A stretch of DNA of 64,000 nt, from contig DAIDHQ010000009.1 of assembly GCA_027459645.1 (NCBI GenBank), positions 1 to 64,000 of the forward strand. Direction: 5' to 3'. Positions 7,810 to 15,375 of the stretch are shown one piece after another. The DNA is from Vulcanimicrobiota bacterium (lineage in GTDB: Bacteria > Vulcanimicrobiota > Vulcanimicrobiia > Vulcanimicrobiales > Vulcanimicrobiaceae). Position 1 is the first letter of the stretch. The number at the start of each line of letters is the position of its first letter. The notes beneath the pieces were generated by a model. The model ran no database searches. It was not told the origin of the DNA and saw only the letters and a list, made by a program, of their open reading frames with translations. Made by a program: the position numbers and the translations under genes.

Positions 7810-8000
7810 AAGCCTTGGCCATCGTCCTCGCCATCGTGTTTTTCGTCGTCGGATTGCTCTATGGGATGGGAATGATCAACATCCTCACCAAGTCGGGCAC
7901 CACCCACGCGCACCACGTCAGCCACTTAGTCGTCTTCTGGGTGCTCGCGCTGCTGTGCCTCGTGTGGTTCCGCTTCCAAACCTCCGCGAACCCTCGCTAG
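7806..8000 (+). CDS. Small two-span membrane protein
   Basis: A 64-residue protein with two hydrophobic helices (about residues 3-22 and 38-57), separated by a short loop containing THAHH. The GTG at 7806 overlaps the uppP stop as GTGA, so it is translationally coupled to uppP. No known family is recognised. The histidine cluster between the helices could bind metal or haem, but this is only suggestive. The length and coupled position argue that it is a real gene rather than chance. Confidence 0.7.
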   Translation: MKALAIVLAIVFFVVGLLYGMGMINILTKSGTTHAHHVSHLVVFWVLALLCLVWFRFQTSANPR

Positions 8001-8086
8001 CGTAGGACCTCTAGGTCGAAAGTCCCCTGCGGCGGTAACCGTTCGCAACGCGAGCCGCCGCCCGAACTTCCATACCATCGACGTAC

Positions 8087-9199
8087 ATGCGCCGATGGTA
8101 CGTCTTCTTGATCTCGCTGGCGGTCGTAGCGGGATGCGGTGGCGGCGGGGGCAGTAGCCCCGTCGGACCGGTAGTCCCGACAATGGCGCCGAGCACCTCT
8201 CCCGGCGGCTCCCCGACGCCTCCGGTTGCCACGCCGACGCCGACCCCCGTCGGCGCAAGCCCCACGCCCGCGCCGCCGTCTTCACCGACGCCGGTTCCAA
8301 CCGCAACGCCGACGCCGGTTCCGACCGCAACGCCGACGCCGGTTCCAACCGCAACGCCGACGCCGGTTCCGACCGCAACGCCGACGCCGGTTCCGACCGC
8401 AACGCCGACGCCGGTTCCGACCGCGACGCCCACCCCGGTTCCGACCGCAACGCCGACGCCGGTTCCGACCGCGACGCCCACCCCGGTTCCAACGGCGTCG
8501 CCCACCCCGAACTTCTTGGTACCGAGCTGGAACGGCCATACATTAGCAACGACGATCGAGCAAACGCCGGGACCGAACGGATCGGGCACCCCCGCGGCGA
8601 TCAACGGAACGCCCGGCATGTTCACGCCCGCGACCGGCGATACGTCGACGGGCGGTCACGGTCCGCGCGGCAACGTTACCGGCGGCTTCCCGTGCAACGA
8701 ATACATGTCGGACAACTATCACATCCACATTTTCGTGGGACTCTACGTGAACGGTCAGGAGTACGCGATCCCGACCGGGACCGGAATCGTCGAGCCGAGC
8801 ATCGACGTCAACGGCGACTCACCCGGCGGCACGCAGTGCATCTACTATTCGCACACGCACGATTCGACGGGCGTCGTGCACGTCGAAAGCGACAACAACG
8901 GCGTGGTCGATTCGCCGCCGATGGATTCGAAGTACGTGCTCGGACAGTGGTTCCAAGTTTGGGGCATCACGGTAAGCAACACGCAGTTCGGTCAGTTCAT
9001 GGGCCCCGTCGAAGTGCTGACCTCCGGTCAGCTATACCGCGGCGGCGGTTCGAGCGCCATCATTCCGGAATCGGATCTGCAAGTCTGGAGCGGCGATCCG
9101 AACCAAATCCCGCTCTACTCGCACGAAGTGATCTGGTTCCTCGTCGGTCCGAACTACCCGACGTCGCTACCGAACGTCGACTTCTACGAGGAGTACTAA
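8087..9199 (+). CDS. Lipoprotein with 8-residue Thr-Pro repeats and conserved C-terminal domain
   Basis: A signal peptide with lipobox (VVAGC, Cys at about residue 17) is followed by a Gly stretch, then a Thr-Pro-rich linker holding nine TPTPVPTA-like units (about residues 67-140). The remaining C-terminal globular domain (about 190-370) has [20 protein letters not shown] and [15 protein letters not shown]. Several His and Asp residues there could bind metal. I recognise this as a widespread uncharacterised secreted domain but cannot name a function. The linker probably projects the domain away from the membrane, as in cell-surface lipoproteins. Confidence 0.8.
   Translation: MRRWYVFLISLAVVAGCGGGGGSSPVGPVVPTMAPSTSPGGSPTPPVATPTPTPVGASPTPAPPSSPTPVPTATPTPVPTATPTPVPTATPTPVPTATPTPVPTATPTPVPTATPTPVPTATPTPVPTATPTPVPTASPTPNFLVPSWNGHTLATTIEQTPGPNGSGTPAAINGTPGMFTPATGDTSTGGHGPRGNVTGGFPCNEYMSDNYHIHIFVGLYVNGQEYAIPTGTGIVEPSIDVNGDSPGGTQCIYYSHTHDSTGVVHVESDNNGVVDSPPMDSKYVLGQWFQVWGITVSNTQFGQFMGPVEVLTSGQLYRGGGSSAIIPESDLQVWSGDPNQIPLYSHEVIWFLVGPNYPTSLPNVDFYEEY
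8285..8500 (+). repeat. 24-bp coding tandem repeat, 9 copies
   Basis: Nine in-frame 24-bp copies encode TPTPVPTA-type units in the lipoprotein linker. Copies differ by a few silent changes (CCAACC versus CCGACC, GCA versus GCG), and two carry CCCACC in place of CCGACG. The unit is a multiple of three, so copy-number change alters linker length without frameshift. Confidence 0.97.
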
Positions 9200-9218
9200 G
9201 AAAGATCGGCCCGATGCT

Positions 9219-9366
9219 GCGCACGTAGCATTCACCCGCGAAGACGCTCATCGCGGCACATCCTGTGCCGCGCCTGCTTCGCGAGTTTCGCGCCACGGCC
9301 AAAGGAAGTTCACATCCTGTGAATGGCGCGAAACTTCGAGACTTCGCGGGTGAACGCTACGTGCGC
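9219..9366. repeat. Nested palindrome folding as a three-way junction
   Basis: Outer arms 9219-9243 and 9342-9366 are 25-bp inverted repeats with one mismatch. Inside are two hairpins. The first is 9252-9272 (9-bp stem, TCC loop). The second has arms 9284-9295 with 9324-9335, and carries at its tip a smaller stem 9309-9323 (6 bp, TCC loop). Both tips read CACATCCTGTG. It fills the gap between two convergent genes and has no T-tract. It may be a REP/MITE-like element, a bidirectional stop structure or a structured RNA. Confidence 0.85.
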
Positions 9367-9380
9367 ACCACCAGCCACAG

Positions 9381-10295
9381 CTACTTCGTGGCGATTAGAT
9401 AGATTTCGTTGGGATGCGGTTCGACGACGCGGACGTTCGGGCGAGCGTTTTTGAGCAACGGCTCGAGGTCGGTGACGCGCTGTTCGTTCGTTTGCAGAAT
9501 GATGACCGGATACTTATCCGCGGCGGAAAGAATTGTCGCGATCGCGCGGGCATAGGCGGGTGGATCGGCAGCTCGCGCGCCCAGGAGCGAATCGCGGTAC
9601 GCGTGCTCGATCGTGAAATACGGATTGCCCTGCCACCAGGCTTCCCACATCCAGATCCGCGCGTCGGCGCTTCGGAACGAGTTGCGTGCCGGCGGCGCGA
9701 GAAACAGCGCGTCGGCATCCTGGGACGACATCGTCGCGAGCACGTCGCCTTGCCGCACGGTGTTGCGGCGCATGTTGGGTATCACCCATTGTTCCGTCTG
9801 GCGGATGTACGTCCAGGCGAGTTCGCTCGGCGCGATATCTTGCATGTCGTCGGGTGACTGCGTCTTTTGCAGCCAGTAGCAGAACGCGCGCCAGAGGCCG
9901 AGCACCGCCAGTCCCGTCTGCTGGTCGCTGCGTAAATTGCGCACGTTGTCGTGCCAGACGCCGAGATAGACGCACTGTTCTTCGCTGAAGAACACGCCTT
10001 CCCACGCCTTAAACAGGTCGAGCGAGTAGATGCGTCCGGGAAGCATCTCGACGATCTCGGCAACCTCGTTGTCGCGCAGATAGGTGAGATCGTTTACGAC
10101 CAGGCCTTCGCCGACGCGCACGAACCACTCGAGCAGGTCGCCGCCGTGTACGGCGATGCCATGGCGCTTCAAGTAGTTCAGATGCGTCGGCAATCCCATA
10201 AAGGGGTCGACGATGCTCTTGCAATCGTATTCGACGAGCAGCTCGTGGAGGCGCGAAGGCGAAATGCGGCGCGTGCGTTCCTGAAGTTCGATCAT
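9381..10295 (-). CDS. Putative DNA methyltransferase-like protein (D12-related?)
   Basis: A 304-aa protein I do not recognise with certainty. The N-terminal segment IVDPFMGLPTHLNYLKRHG followed by VHGGDLLEW (about residues 33-60) resembles the AdoMet-binding DPFxG and acidic second motif of D12-class adenine methyltransferases. A later ADALFLAPPARNSF (about 195) could stand where the catalytic DPPY occurs, but it reads LAPP, so catalysis is doubtful. It overlaps the preceding gene by ATGA (10292-10295) and must be co-transcribed with the dead HD-GYP protein. A non-catalytic, nucleotide-binding role is possible. Confidence 0.55.
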   Translation of the reverse strand: MIELQERTRRISPSRLHELLVEYDCKSIVDPFMGLPTHLNYLKRHGIAVHGGDLLEWFVRVGEGLVVNDLTYLRDNEVAEIVEMLPGRIYSLDLFKAWEGVFFSEEQCVYLGVWHDNVRNLRSDQQTGLAVLGLWRAFCYWLQKTQSPDDMQDIAPSELAWTYIRQTEQWVIPNMRRNTVRQGDVLATMSSQDADALFLAPPARNSFRSADARIWMWEAWWQGNPYFTIEHAYRDSLLGARAADPPAYARAIATILSAADKYPVIILQTNEQRVTDLEPLLKNARPNVRVVEPHPNEIYLIATK

Positions 10296-11434
10296 GCGCG
10301 CGCCTTTGCCGTTTCGATCAGCGCGCGAACGACGACCGGATCGAACTGCGTGCCTGCTGCATCTTCAAGACGCTCGCCGCGATCCAATCGCTCGTAGGCG
10401 ATCGCGGTGGCGAGTATCGCCGACTCGCGCGGAATCTCGCCGTGTTTGAGCTGTTTGGGCTTTCCGGTTCCGTCGAACCATTCCGAGCGCGCCGCGATAA
10501 TCGCCGATACGTGACGCAGCGTTTCGAGCGGTTCGGCCAGTGACGCAGCGGCGGCGGCATTGCGCGCGCGGAGGTCGATGCCCAGGCGCGCCAGCGGATC
10601 GAACTGTGCGTCCTCGGTGTGCGCTTGCGTCACTTCGCCTGCGCCGAACATCCGGCACGCGAGCGAGAGGCGCGCTTTGGATGCGGCATCGGCCTGCAGC
10701 GCGCCGGCGGCGCCCAAGCACAGGCGTTCGAGGCGGCGCCAACGTCCGTTCACGGCGTTGTGCGCGTCGATGGCATCGGCCATGGCATCGAGCACGTCGA
10801 CGGCATTGACGTTCGCCGGAAGAGCTTCGATCGGAAACGGCAGCGTCTCGACTTCGCCCCCGGAAAGGTGAAACCACATCGTAAATATGCGCACGAAGTC
10901 GGGACCGAACGCGCGGCCGCTCTGCATGCCGATCGTACCGAGTGCGTCTTCGGGATCGTTCGTCCGCAAGAAAAAATCCGCGAGTGCAAGGCACTGCGCG
11001 GCGGGGGGAATTCCGTGCCAACGCAATTGGTCCGGAAAGCCGGTGCCGTCCCATGCCTCACTTTGCCAGCGAATCATGTCCGGCGTTTCGGGCGCGAGCG
11101 CGGCGAGCGACGTCGCAAAACGCGCCCCGCGCGCCGGGAGATCCCAGCGTTCGTGCGCGGCGATCCGATCGCTTAGCGTCTCGCCTTTGCGATACGCCGG
11201 GCTGCCGATGGCGCCGACCGCATGCAACACTCCGGCGACGTATAATGCATCGCGCTCCGCGCTCGACACGTGCGCGACCTCGGCAAGCGCTATCGCGAGC
11301 GAAGCCTTTCGCACGCCGAATCCGGGCGAGTTACCTACCGCGGCATCGCCGATTGCGCCATACCATCGAAGAACGTCGGCCAGTACCGACCGTTCGTCCC
11401 GAGGATCGACGCCCGAGTCCTGGAATAGCGTCAT
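10292..11434 (-). CDS. Double degenerate HD-GYP-like protein
   Basis: A 380-aa protein with two copies of the HD-GYP fold's distal signature: EAWDGTGFPDQLRWHGIPP (about residues 126-144) and SEWFDGTGKPKQLKHGEIP (about 317-335). HD-GYP phosphodiesterases hydrolyse c-di-GMP with an HD pair plus HHExxDGxGYP. Here the HD site reads LHAVGAIG instead of LHDIGKIG, and the HHE is replaced by QSE or ARSE, so all metal ligands appear lost. It is probably a binding or scaffold protein. It is the first gene of a two-gene unit, and its ATG lies only 24 bases from the divergent moaC start. Confidence 0.8.
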   Translation of the reverse strand: MTLFQDSGVDPRDERSVLADVLRWYGAIGDAAVGNSPGFGVRKASLAIALAEVAHVSSAERDALYVAGVLHAVGAIGSPAYRKGETLSDRIAAHERWDLPARGARFATSLAALAPETPDMIRWQSEAWDGTGFPDQLRWHGIPPAAQCLALADFFLRTNDPEDALGTIGMQSGRAFGPDFVRIFTMWFHLSGGEVETLPFPIEALPANVNAVDVLDAMADAIDAHNAVNGRWRRLERLCLGAAGALQADAASKARLSLACRMFGAGEVTQAHTEDAQFDPLARLGIDLRARNAAAAASLAEPLETLRHVSAIIAARSEWFDGTGKPKQLKHGEIPRESAILATAIAYERLDRGERLEDAAGTQFDPVVVRALIETAKARA

Positions 11435-11458
11435 CTCCTACGCCGTTTACATATCGCC

Positions 11459-11932
11459 GTGCAGAAACCCTCACATATTTCCGCCGACGGCGGCATTTCC
11501 ATGGTCGACGTATCGGGAAAGGCCGTCACCGCGCGAACCGCTCGCGCCGAAGCCCGCGTCCGCTTTCCGTCGGTCGCGGCGGCCGGTGCATTGCGGGACG
11601 CGACGTTGGCCAAGGGTGACGCCTTCGTGACGGCGCAGATTGCGGGCATCATGGCTGCCAAGCAAGCCGCCTCACTCATCCCTCTCGCGCACCCGCTGCC
11701 GCTCGGACGCGTCGACGTCACGTTCGCGTGGATCGACGACGAGGTGCTGCGCATCGAAGCCTCCGCGTCGACCAACGCTGCCACCGGCGTTGAGATGGAA
11801 GCGATGGTCGCCGCGAGCGTTGCCGCTTTGACGGTCTACGACATGGCGAAGGCGATCGACAAGGGCATCGTCATCGAATCGATTCGGCTGCTAGAAAAGA
11901 CCGGCGGCAAGAGCGGACACTACCAGGCATGA
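11459..11932 (+). CDS. moaC: Cyclic pyranopterin monophosphate synthase MoaC
   Basis: Converts the MoaA product (3',8-cyclo-dihydro-GTP) into cyclic pyranopterin monophosphate in molybdenum cofactor synthesis. The 157-aa protein carries the MoaC signatures MVDVSGK (residues 15-21), the LIPLAHPLPLGRVDV core and GVEMEAMVAASVAALTVYDMAKA near the C terminus, with KS-GH at the end. The GTG at 11459 gives the usual 14-residue lead before MVDVS, although no good ribosome site precedes it. It is the first gene of a pterin operon, and its stop overlaps mogA as ATGA. Confidence 0.97.
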   Translation: MQKPSHISADGGISMVDVSGKAVTARTARAEARVRFPSVAAAGALRDATLAKGDAFVTAQIAGIMAAKQAASLIPLAHPLPLGRVDVTFAWIDDEVLRIEASASTNAATGVEMEAMVAASVAALTVYDMAKAIDKGIVIESIRLLEKTGGKSGHYQA

Positions 11933-12411
11933 GTTTTACCGCCGCGCTCCTGGTACTCTCCGACCGGGCGTCGTCGGGAGCGCGCGCCGACGGATGCATT
12001 CCGGTGATGCGCGAGCGCTTGGGTGATGCCTATGAAATCGTGCGCGAGCGCGTGCTTCCCGACGATCCGAGTGCGTTGCAAGCCGAGCTCATCGACCTCG
12101 CCGATTCCGAAACGGCCTCGTTGATTCTCACCAGCGGCGGCACCGGGCTCGCGCCGCGCGACCGCACGCCGCAAGCGACCGCCGCGGTTCTGGACTACGA
12201 GGTGCCGGGAATACCCGAAGCGATTCGAGCCGCATCCGTTCCGCTGGTTAGGACGGCAATGCTCTCGCGCCTCGTCGCCGGGGTGCGCCATCGCAGCCTG
12301 ATCGTCAATCTTCCGGGAAGTCCCAAGGCCGTCGCGGAATCGCTCGACGTGATCCTTGCCGTCCTACCCCACGCGCTCGATCTGCTGAACGATCGTCCCA
12401 CCGATCACTAG
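11929..12411 (+). CDS. mogA: Molybdopterin adenylyltransferase MogA/MoaB
   Basis: Adenylates molybdopterin before molybdate insertion. The 160-aa protein is a single MoCF-binding domain with LVLSDRASSG near the start, LILTSGGTGLAPRDRTPQAT (about residues 65-84), and NLPGSPKAVAESL near the C terminus. It overlaps moaC by four bases. MogA and MoaB cannot be separated reliably from motifs alone. Linking moaC and mogA to folate genes is a sensible grouping, because both pathways modify GTP-derived pterins. Confidence 0.92.
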   Translation: MSFTAALLVLSDRASSGARADGCIPVMRERLGDAYEIVRERVLPDDPSALQAELIDLADSETASLILTSGGTGLAPRDRTPQATAAVLDYEVPGIPEAIRAASVPLVRTAMLSRLVAGVRHRSLIVNLPGSPKAVAESLDVILAVLPHALDLLNDRPTDH

Positions 12412-12429
12412 CCCCGCGTAACGAAAACC

Positions 12430-13740
12430 ATGGATTTTTCCGCCGCCGAGAACTATTTGATCGGGACGATCAACGAAACCGTTTCCCGTCGGATGCCATA
12501 CCGGCTCGAACGCATGCGCGCGTTTCTTCGGGAGTTGGACGATCCGCAGACGCGGTATCCGACGATTCACATCGGCGGTACGAGCGGTAAGGGTTCCACT
12601 TCCACGATGGTTGCGGCAATGCAGCAAGCCGCCGGAAAGCGTGTCGGACTGCACACGAAACCGCACCTGCGCTCCATCACGGAGCGCGCGCGCATCAACG
12701 GCATCGCCGTGAGCGAAGAGCGGTTCGGGGAACTGCTGGAGGCGATGATGCCGGCGATCGAACGGACCGCGGCGGAGCATGGCCGGCCGACGTATTACGA
12801 AACGCTGCTCGCGCTTGCGTTCTGCCACTTCGCCCACGAGCGCGTGGACGTTGCCGTCATCGAGGTTGGATTGGGCGGGCGGCTGGACGGAACGAACGTC
12901 CTCGAGCCGATGACGGCCGCAATCACGTCGGTCGGCTTCGATCACATGGACGTGCTGGGCGACACGATCGAAGAGATCGCCGCCGAGAAAGCCGGAATCG
13001 CCAAGCCCGGCGTCCCGCTCGTGCTCTCCGTGCAAGACGAAAGGGCGCGCGAGGTCATTCTGCATCATGCCGCCGATGCGGGAGCGCCGGTGGTTGATGC
13101 GCTCGGCCGCACGTCGATCGAGAACGTGCGCCTTCATCGTACCGGTCAGAGCTTCGCGGTGACAACACCGCGCGCAACCTACGCGATCTCTACGCCGATG
13201 CTGGGCGAATTCCAGCGGCGCAACGCGGCGACCGCGATCGCGATTACGGAAACGCTCCCCGACGCGTTTAGCGTCGAACCGAACGCCGTCGAATCCGCGC
13301 TTTCGGCCCTGACGATTCCCGGGCGGATGGAGTTTTTTCCGGCTGCTCCCAGCGTCGTCTTCGATATCGCGCACAATGCGGAGAAGGCCGTGCATCTGGC
13401 CGCATCGCTGCGGGAGAGCTTCGGCGGCAGGCGCATGACCTACGTCATGGCGATCGGCGAAAGCAAAGACGCGCGCGAAATCATTCGCGTGCTGTCCGAG
13501 CTGCCGGGAACGTTCATTTTCACGACCTTCGAAATTGCCGGACGTACGGCGATGAAGCCCCAACGTCTGGCCGCGATCGCCGAGTCGCTGGGCGCCTGGG
13601 GCCGCGTCGTCTCCGATCCGGTCGAGGCGCTGGCGATCGCGCGCCGCACGGCGGGCGCCGACGACGTCGTCGTCGTCACGGGTTCGACGTTTATCGTCGC
13701 AACGTTGCGAGAGTGGTGGCTCGAATCGGTCGCGGTGTGA
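12430..13740 (+). CDS. folC: Folylpolyglutamate synthase / dihydrofolate synthase
   Basis: Ligates glutamate to dihydropteroate or folates with ATP (Mur-ligase fold, cytoplasm). The 436-aa protein has the P-loop GGTSGKGSTSTMV (about residues 48-60), the downstream EVGLGGRLDGTNV motif and FDIAHNAEKAVHLAASL in the C-terminal domain. Length is typical. The ATG at 12430 is 18 bases after mogA, and the stop overlaps the folP ATG as TGATG. It is the first of four consecutive folate genes. Whether it performs both synthase activities cannot be decided from sequence. Confidence 0.96.
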   Translation: MDFSAAENYLIGTINETVSRRMPYRLERMRAFLRELDDPQTRYPTIHIGGTSGKGSTSTMVAAMQQAAGKRVGLHTKPHLRSITERARINGIAVSEERFGELLEAMMPAIERTAAEHGRPTYYETLLALAFCHFAHERVDVAVIEVGLGGRLDGTNVLEPMTAAITSVGFDHMDVLGDTIEEIAAEKAGIAKPGVPLVLSVQDERAREVILHHAADAGAPVVDALGRTSIENVRLHRTGQSFAVTTPRATYAISTPMLGEFQRRNAATAIAITETLPDAFSVEPNAVESALSALTIPGRMEFFPAAPSVVFDIAHNAEKAVHLAASLRESFGGRRMTYVMAIGESKDAREIIRVLSELPGTFIFTTFEIAGRTAMKPQRLAAIAESLGAWGRVVSDPVEALAIARRTAGADDVVVVTGSTFIVATLREWWLESVAV

Positions 13741-14567
13741 TGAGCGTGCGCGGCCGCCGTTTTGAGTGGGGCACGCGCACCTTCGTGATGGGGATCGTCA
13801 ACGTGACGCCCGATTCGTTTTCAGGAGACGGACGTCACGATACCGCCGAGGCGATCGAACACGGCGTCGCACAGTGGCATGCGGGCGCCGATATTCTCGA
13901 CGTCGGCGGAGAGTCGACGCGTCCCGGTTCGCAGCAGATCGACGAACGAACCGAACTCGCGCGCATTCTGCCGGTCGTCGACGGATTGCGCGCGCGCCTG
14001 CCCGATGCGGTGATTTCCATCGATACCTATAAACCTCTGGTCGCACGGGAAGCGCGCGGGGCGGGCGCGGATATCGTCAATTGCGTGTGGGCGGCACCCG
14101 ACGATGTCGTTACTACCGCCGCCGAACTGGAGATGCCGATCTGCATGATGCACAACCAGCGCGGCACGCACTATGCCGGCGCGGTGGCGGAAGAGGTTCG
14201 CGCGGTGCTGGAGCAATGCGCGCTACGGGCGATGCGCGCGGGAATCGCGCCGGAGCGCATCATGCTCGATCCGGGCATCGGCTTCGGAAAGACGCCGGAT
14301 CAAAACCTGGAGGTCTTGCGCTCGCTCGATCGCGTGACGTCGCTGGGCTACCCCACGCTGCTCGGCACGTCGCGGAAATCGACCATTGGAAAGCTGACGG
14401 GTCGTGAACCCGTCGAGCGCGTGTTCGGCACCGCTGCAACGACGGCGCTTGCAATTCACGCCGGCATCGACGTCGTGCGCGTTCACGACGTCGCCGAACA
14501 GCTCGATGTCGTGCGAGTCGCCGACGCGATCGTTCGCAACTGGAGGCCGAACGGATGGACCGGATAG
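13740..14567 (+). CDS. folP: Dihydropteroate synthase FolP
   Basis: Joins p-aminobenzoate to 6-hydroxymethyl-dihydropterin pyrophosphate; the target of sulfonamides. The 275-aa TIM barrel shows both signatures: MGIVNVTPDSFSGDG (about residues 16-30) and DILDVGGESTRPGS (about 50-63), with LDPGIGFGKTPDQNLEVLR later. The start is the ATG at 13740, overlapping the folC stop; an earlier in-frame GTG at 13713 would intrude into folC and is rejected. Its 3' end overlaps folB by 13 bases. Confidence 0.97.
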   Translation: MSVRGRRFEWGTRTFVMGIVNVTPDSFSGDGRHDTAEAIEHGVAQWHAGADILDVGGESTRPGSQQIDERTELARILPVVDGLRARLPDAVISIDTYKPLVAREARGAGADIVNCVWAAPDDVVTTAAELEMPICMMHNQRGTHYAGAVAEEVRAVLEQCALRAMRAGIAPERIMLDPGIGFGKTPDQNLEVLRSLDRVTSLGYPTLLGTSRKSTIGKLTGREPVERVFGTAATTALAIHAGIDVVRVHDVAEQLDVVRVADAIVRNWRPNGWTG

Positions 14568-14911
14568 TGTTGGAGAGCATCGTCGTTCACGGACGTCACG
14601 GTGCCTATGAAGAAGAGCGTCAGCACTCACAACCCTTTCACGTCGACGTGGTCTTGCATCTGGATCTTTCCAAAGCGGCGCAATCCGATGCGTTGGACGA
14701 TACGGTCGACTATGCGAAGGTGCACGCGACGGTCGTACGCATCGTCGAGCAAACGTCATTCGCGTTGCTGGAACGTCTGGGTGCGGAGATCCTCCGAGCC
14801 ATTTTTGCCGATGCGCGCATCGCGGAAGCCGAGGTTTCGATCGCGAAACCGAATCTGCTCGACGGTGCCACCGCACGCGTCGTGCTACGCCGCGCGAACG
14901 GGGCACGCTAG
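14555..14911 (+). CDS. folB: Dihydroneopterin aldolase FolB
   Basis: Cleaves dihydroneopterin to 6-hydroxymethyl-dihydropterin and glycolaldehyde. The 118-aa protein starts DRIVLESIVVHGRHGAYEEE, with the usual G-x-HG segment near residue 14, and includes LDDTVDYAKVHATV and AEVSIAKPNLL, all typical of FolB (a small octameric enzyme). It starts inside the end of folP and stops two bases before folK, so translation is coupled across the three genes. Confidence 0.95.
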   Translation: MDRIVLESIVVHGRHGAYEEERQHSQPFHVDVVLHLDLSKAAQSDALDDTVDYAKVHATVVRIVEQTSFALLERLGAEILRAIFADARIAEAEVSIAKPNLLDGATARVVLRRANGAR

Positions 14912-14913
14912 CG

Positions 14914-15375
14914 GTGTCTCACGTCTATATTTCCGTCGGGTCGAACCTTGACGGTCCGGTCGATCGCGTGCGCCGTGCCGTCGACGAACTGCGCCGGCTC
15001 GGAACGGTAGTCGCCGTCTCACCCCTCTATCGCAGCACGCCGTGGGGGCCGGTTCGCGATCAGCCCGATTTCGTCAACGTCGTGGTCGCGCTCGATACGC
15101 ATCTGGGCCCGCGCGAGCTGCTCGCGAACTTAAAAGCGGCCGAAATGCGCATGGGTCGTGAAACGGGCGGCGTTCGCTGGGGACCGCGAGCGATCGACTT
15201 CGACATCCTGACCTACGACCGCGTCTACGTCAACGACGCTGATTTAGTGATTCCGCATCCGCGCATGCTGGAGCGTGCTTTCGTGTTGTTCCCGCTCGCC
15301 GATCTAGACGATGCGTACGCGAACGCGCGCGATGCACTTCCCGCCGGCGAACGCGCCAGCGTCATAAAACTCTAA
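14914..15375 (+). CDS. folK: Hydroxymethyl-dihydropterin pyrophosphokinase FolK
   Basis: Activates 6-hydroxymethyl-dihydropterin with ATP, giving the substrate of FolP. The 153-aa protein begins HVYISVGSNLDGP and has LYRSTPWGPVRDQPDFVNVV followed by the HPPK signature RWGPRAIDFDIL (about residues 88-99) and IPHPRMLERAFVLFPLADL. The start is GTG at 14914. Last gene of the pterin operon; its stop overlaps by four bases the stop of the convergent glycosyltransferase gene, so both transcripts meet here without a visible terminator. Confidence 0.96.
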   Translation: MSHVYISVGSNLDGPVDRVRRAVDELRRLGTVVAVSPLYRSTPWGPVRDQPDFVNVVVALDTHLGPRELLANLKAAEMRMGRETGGVRWGPRAIDFDILTYDRVYVNDADLVIPHPRMLERAFVLFPLADLDDAYANARDALPAGERASVIKL

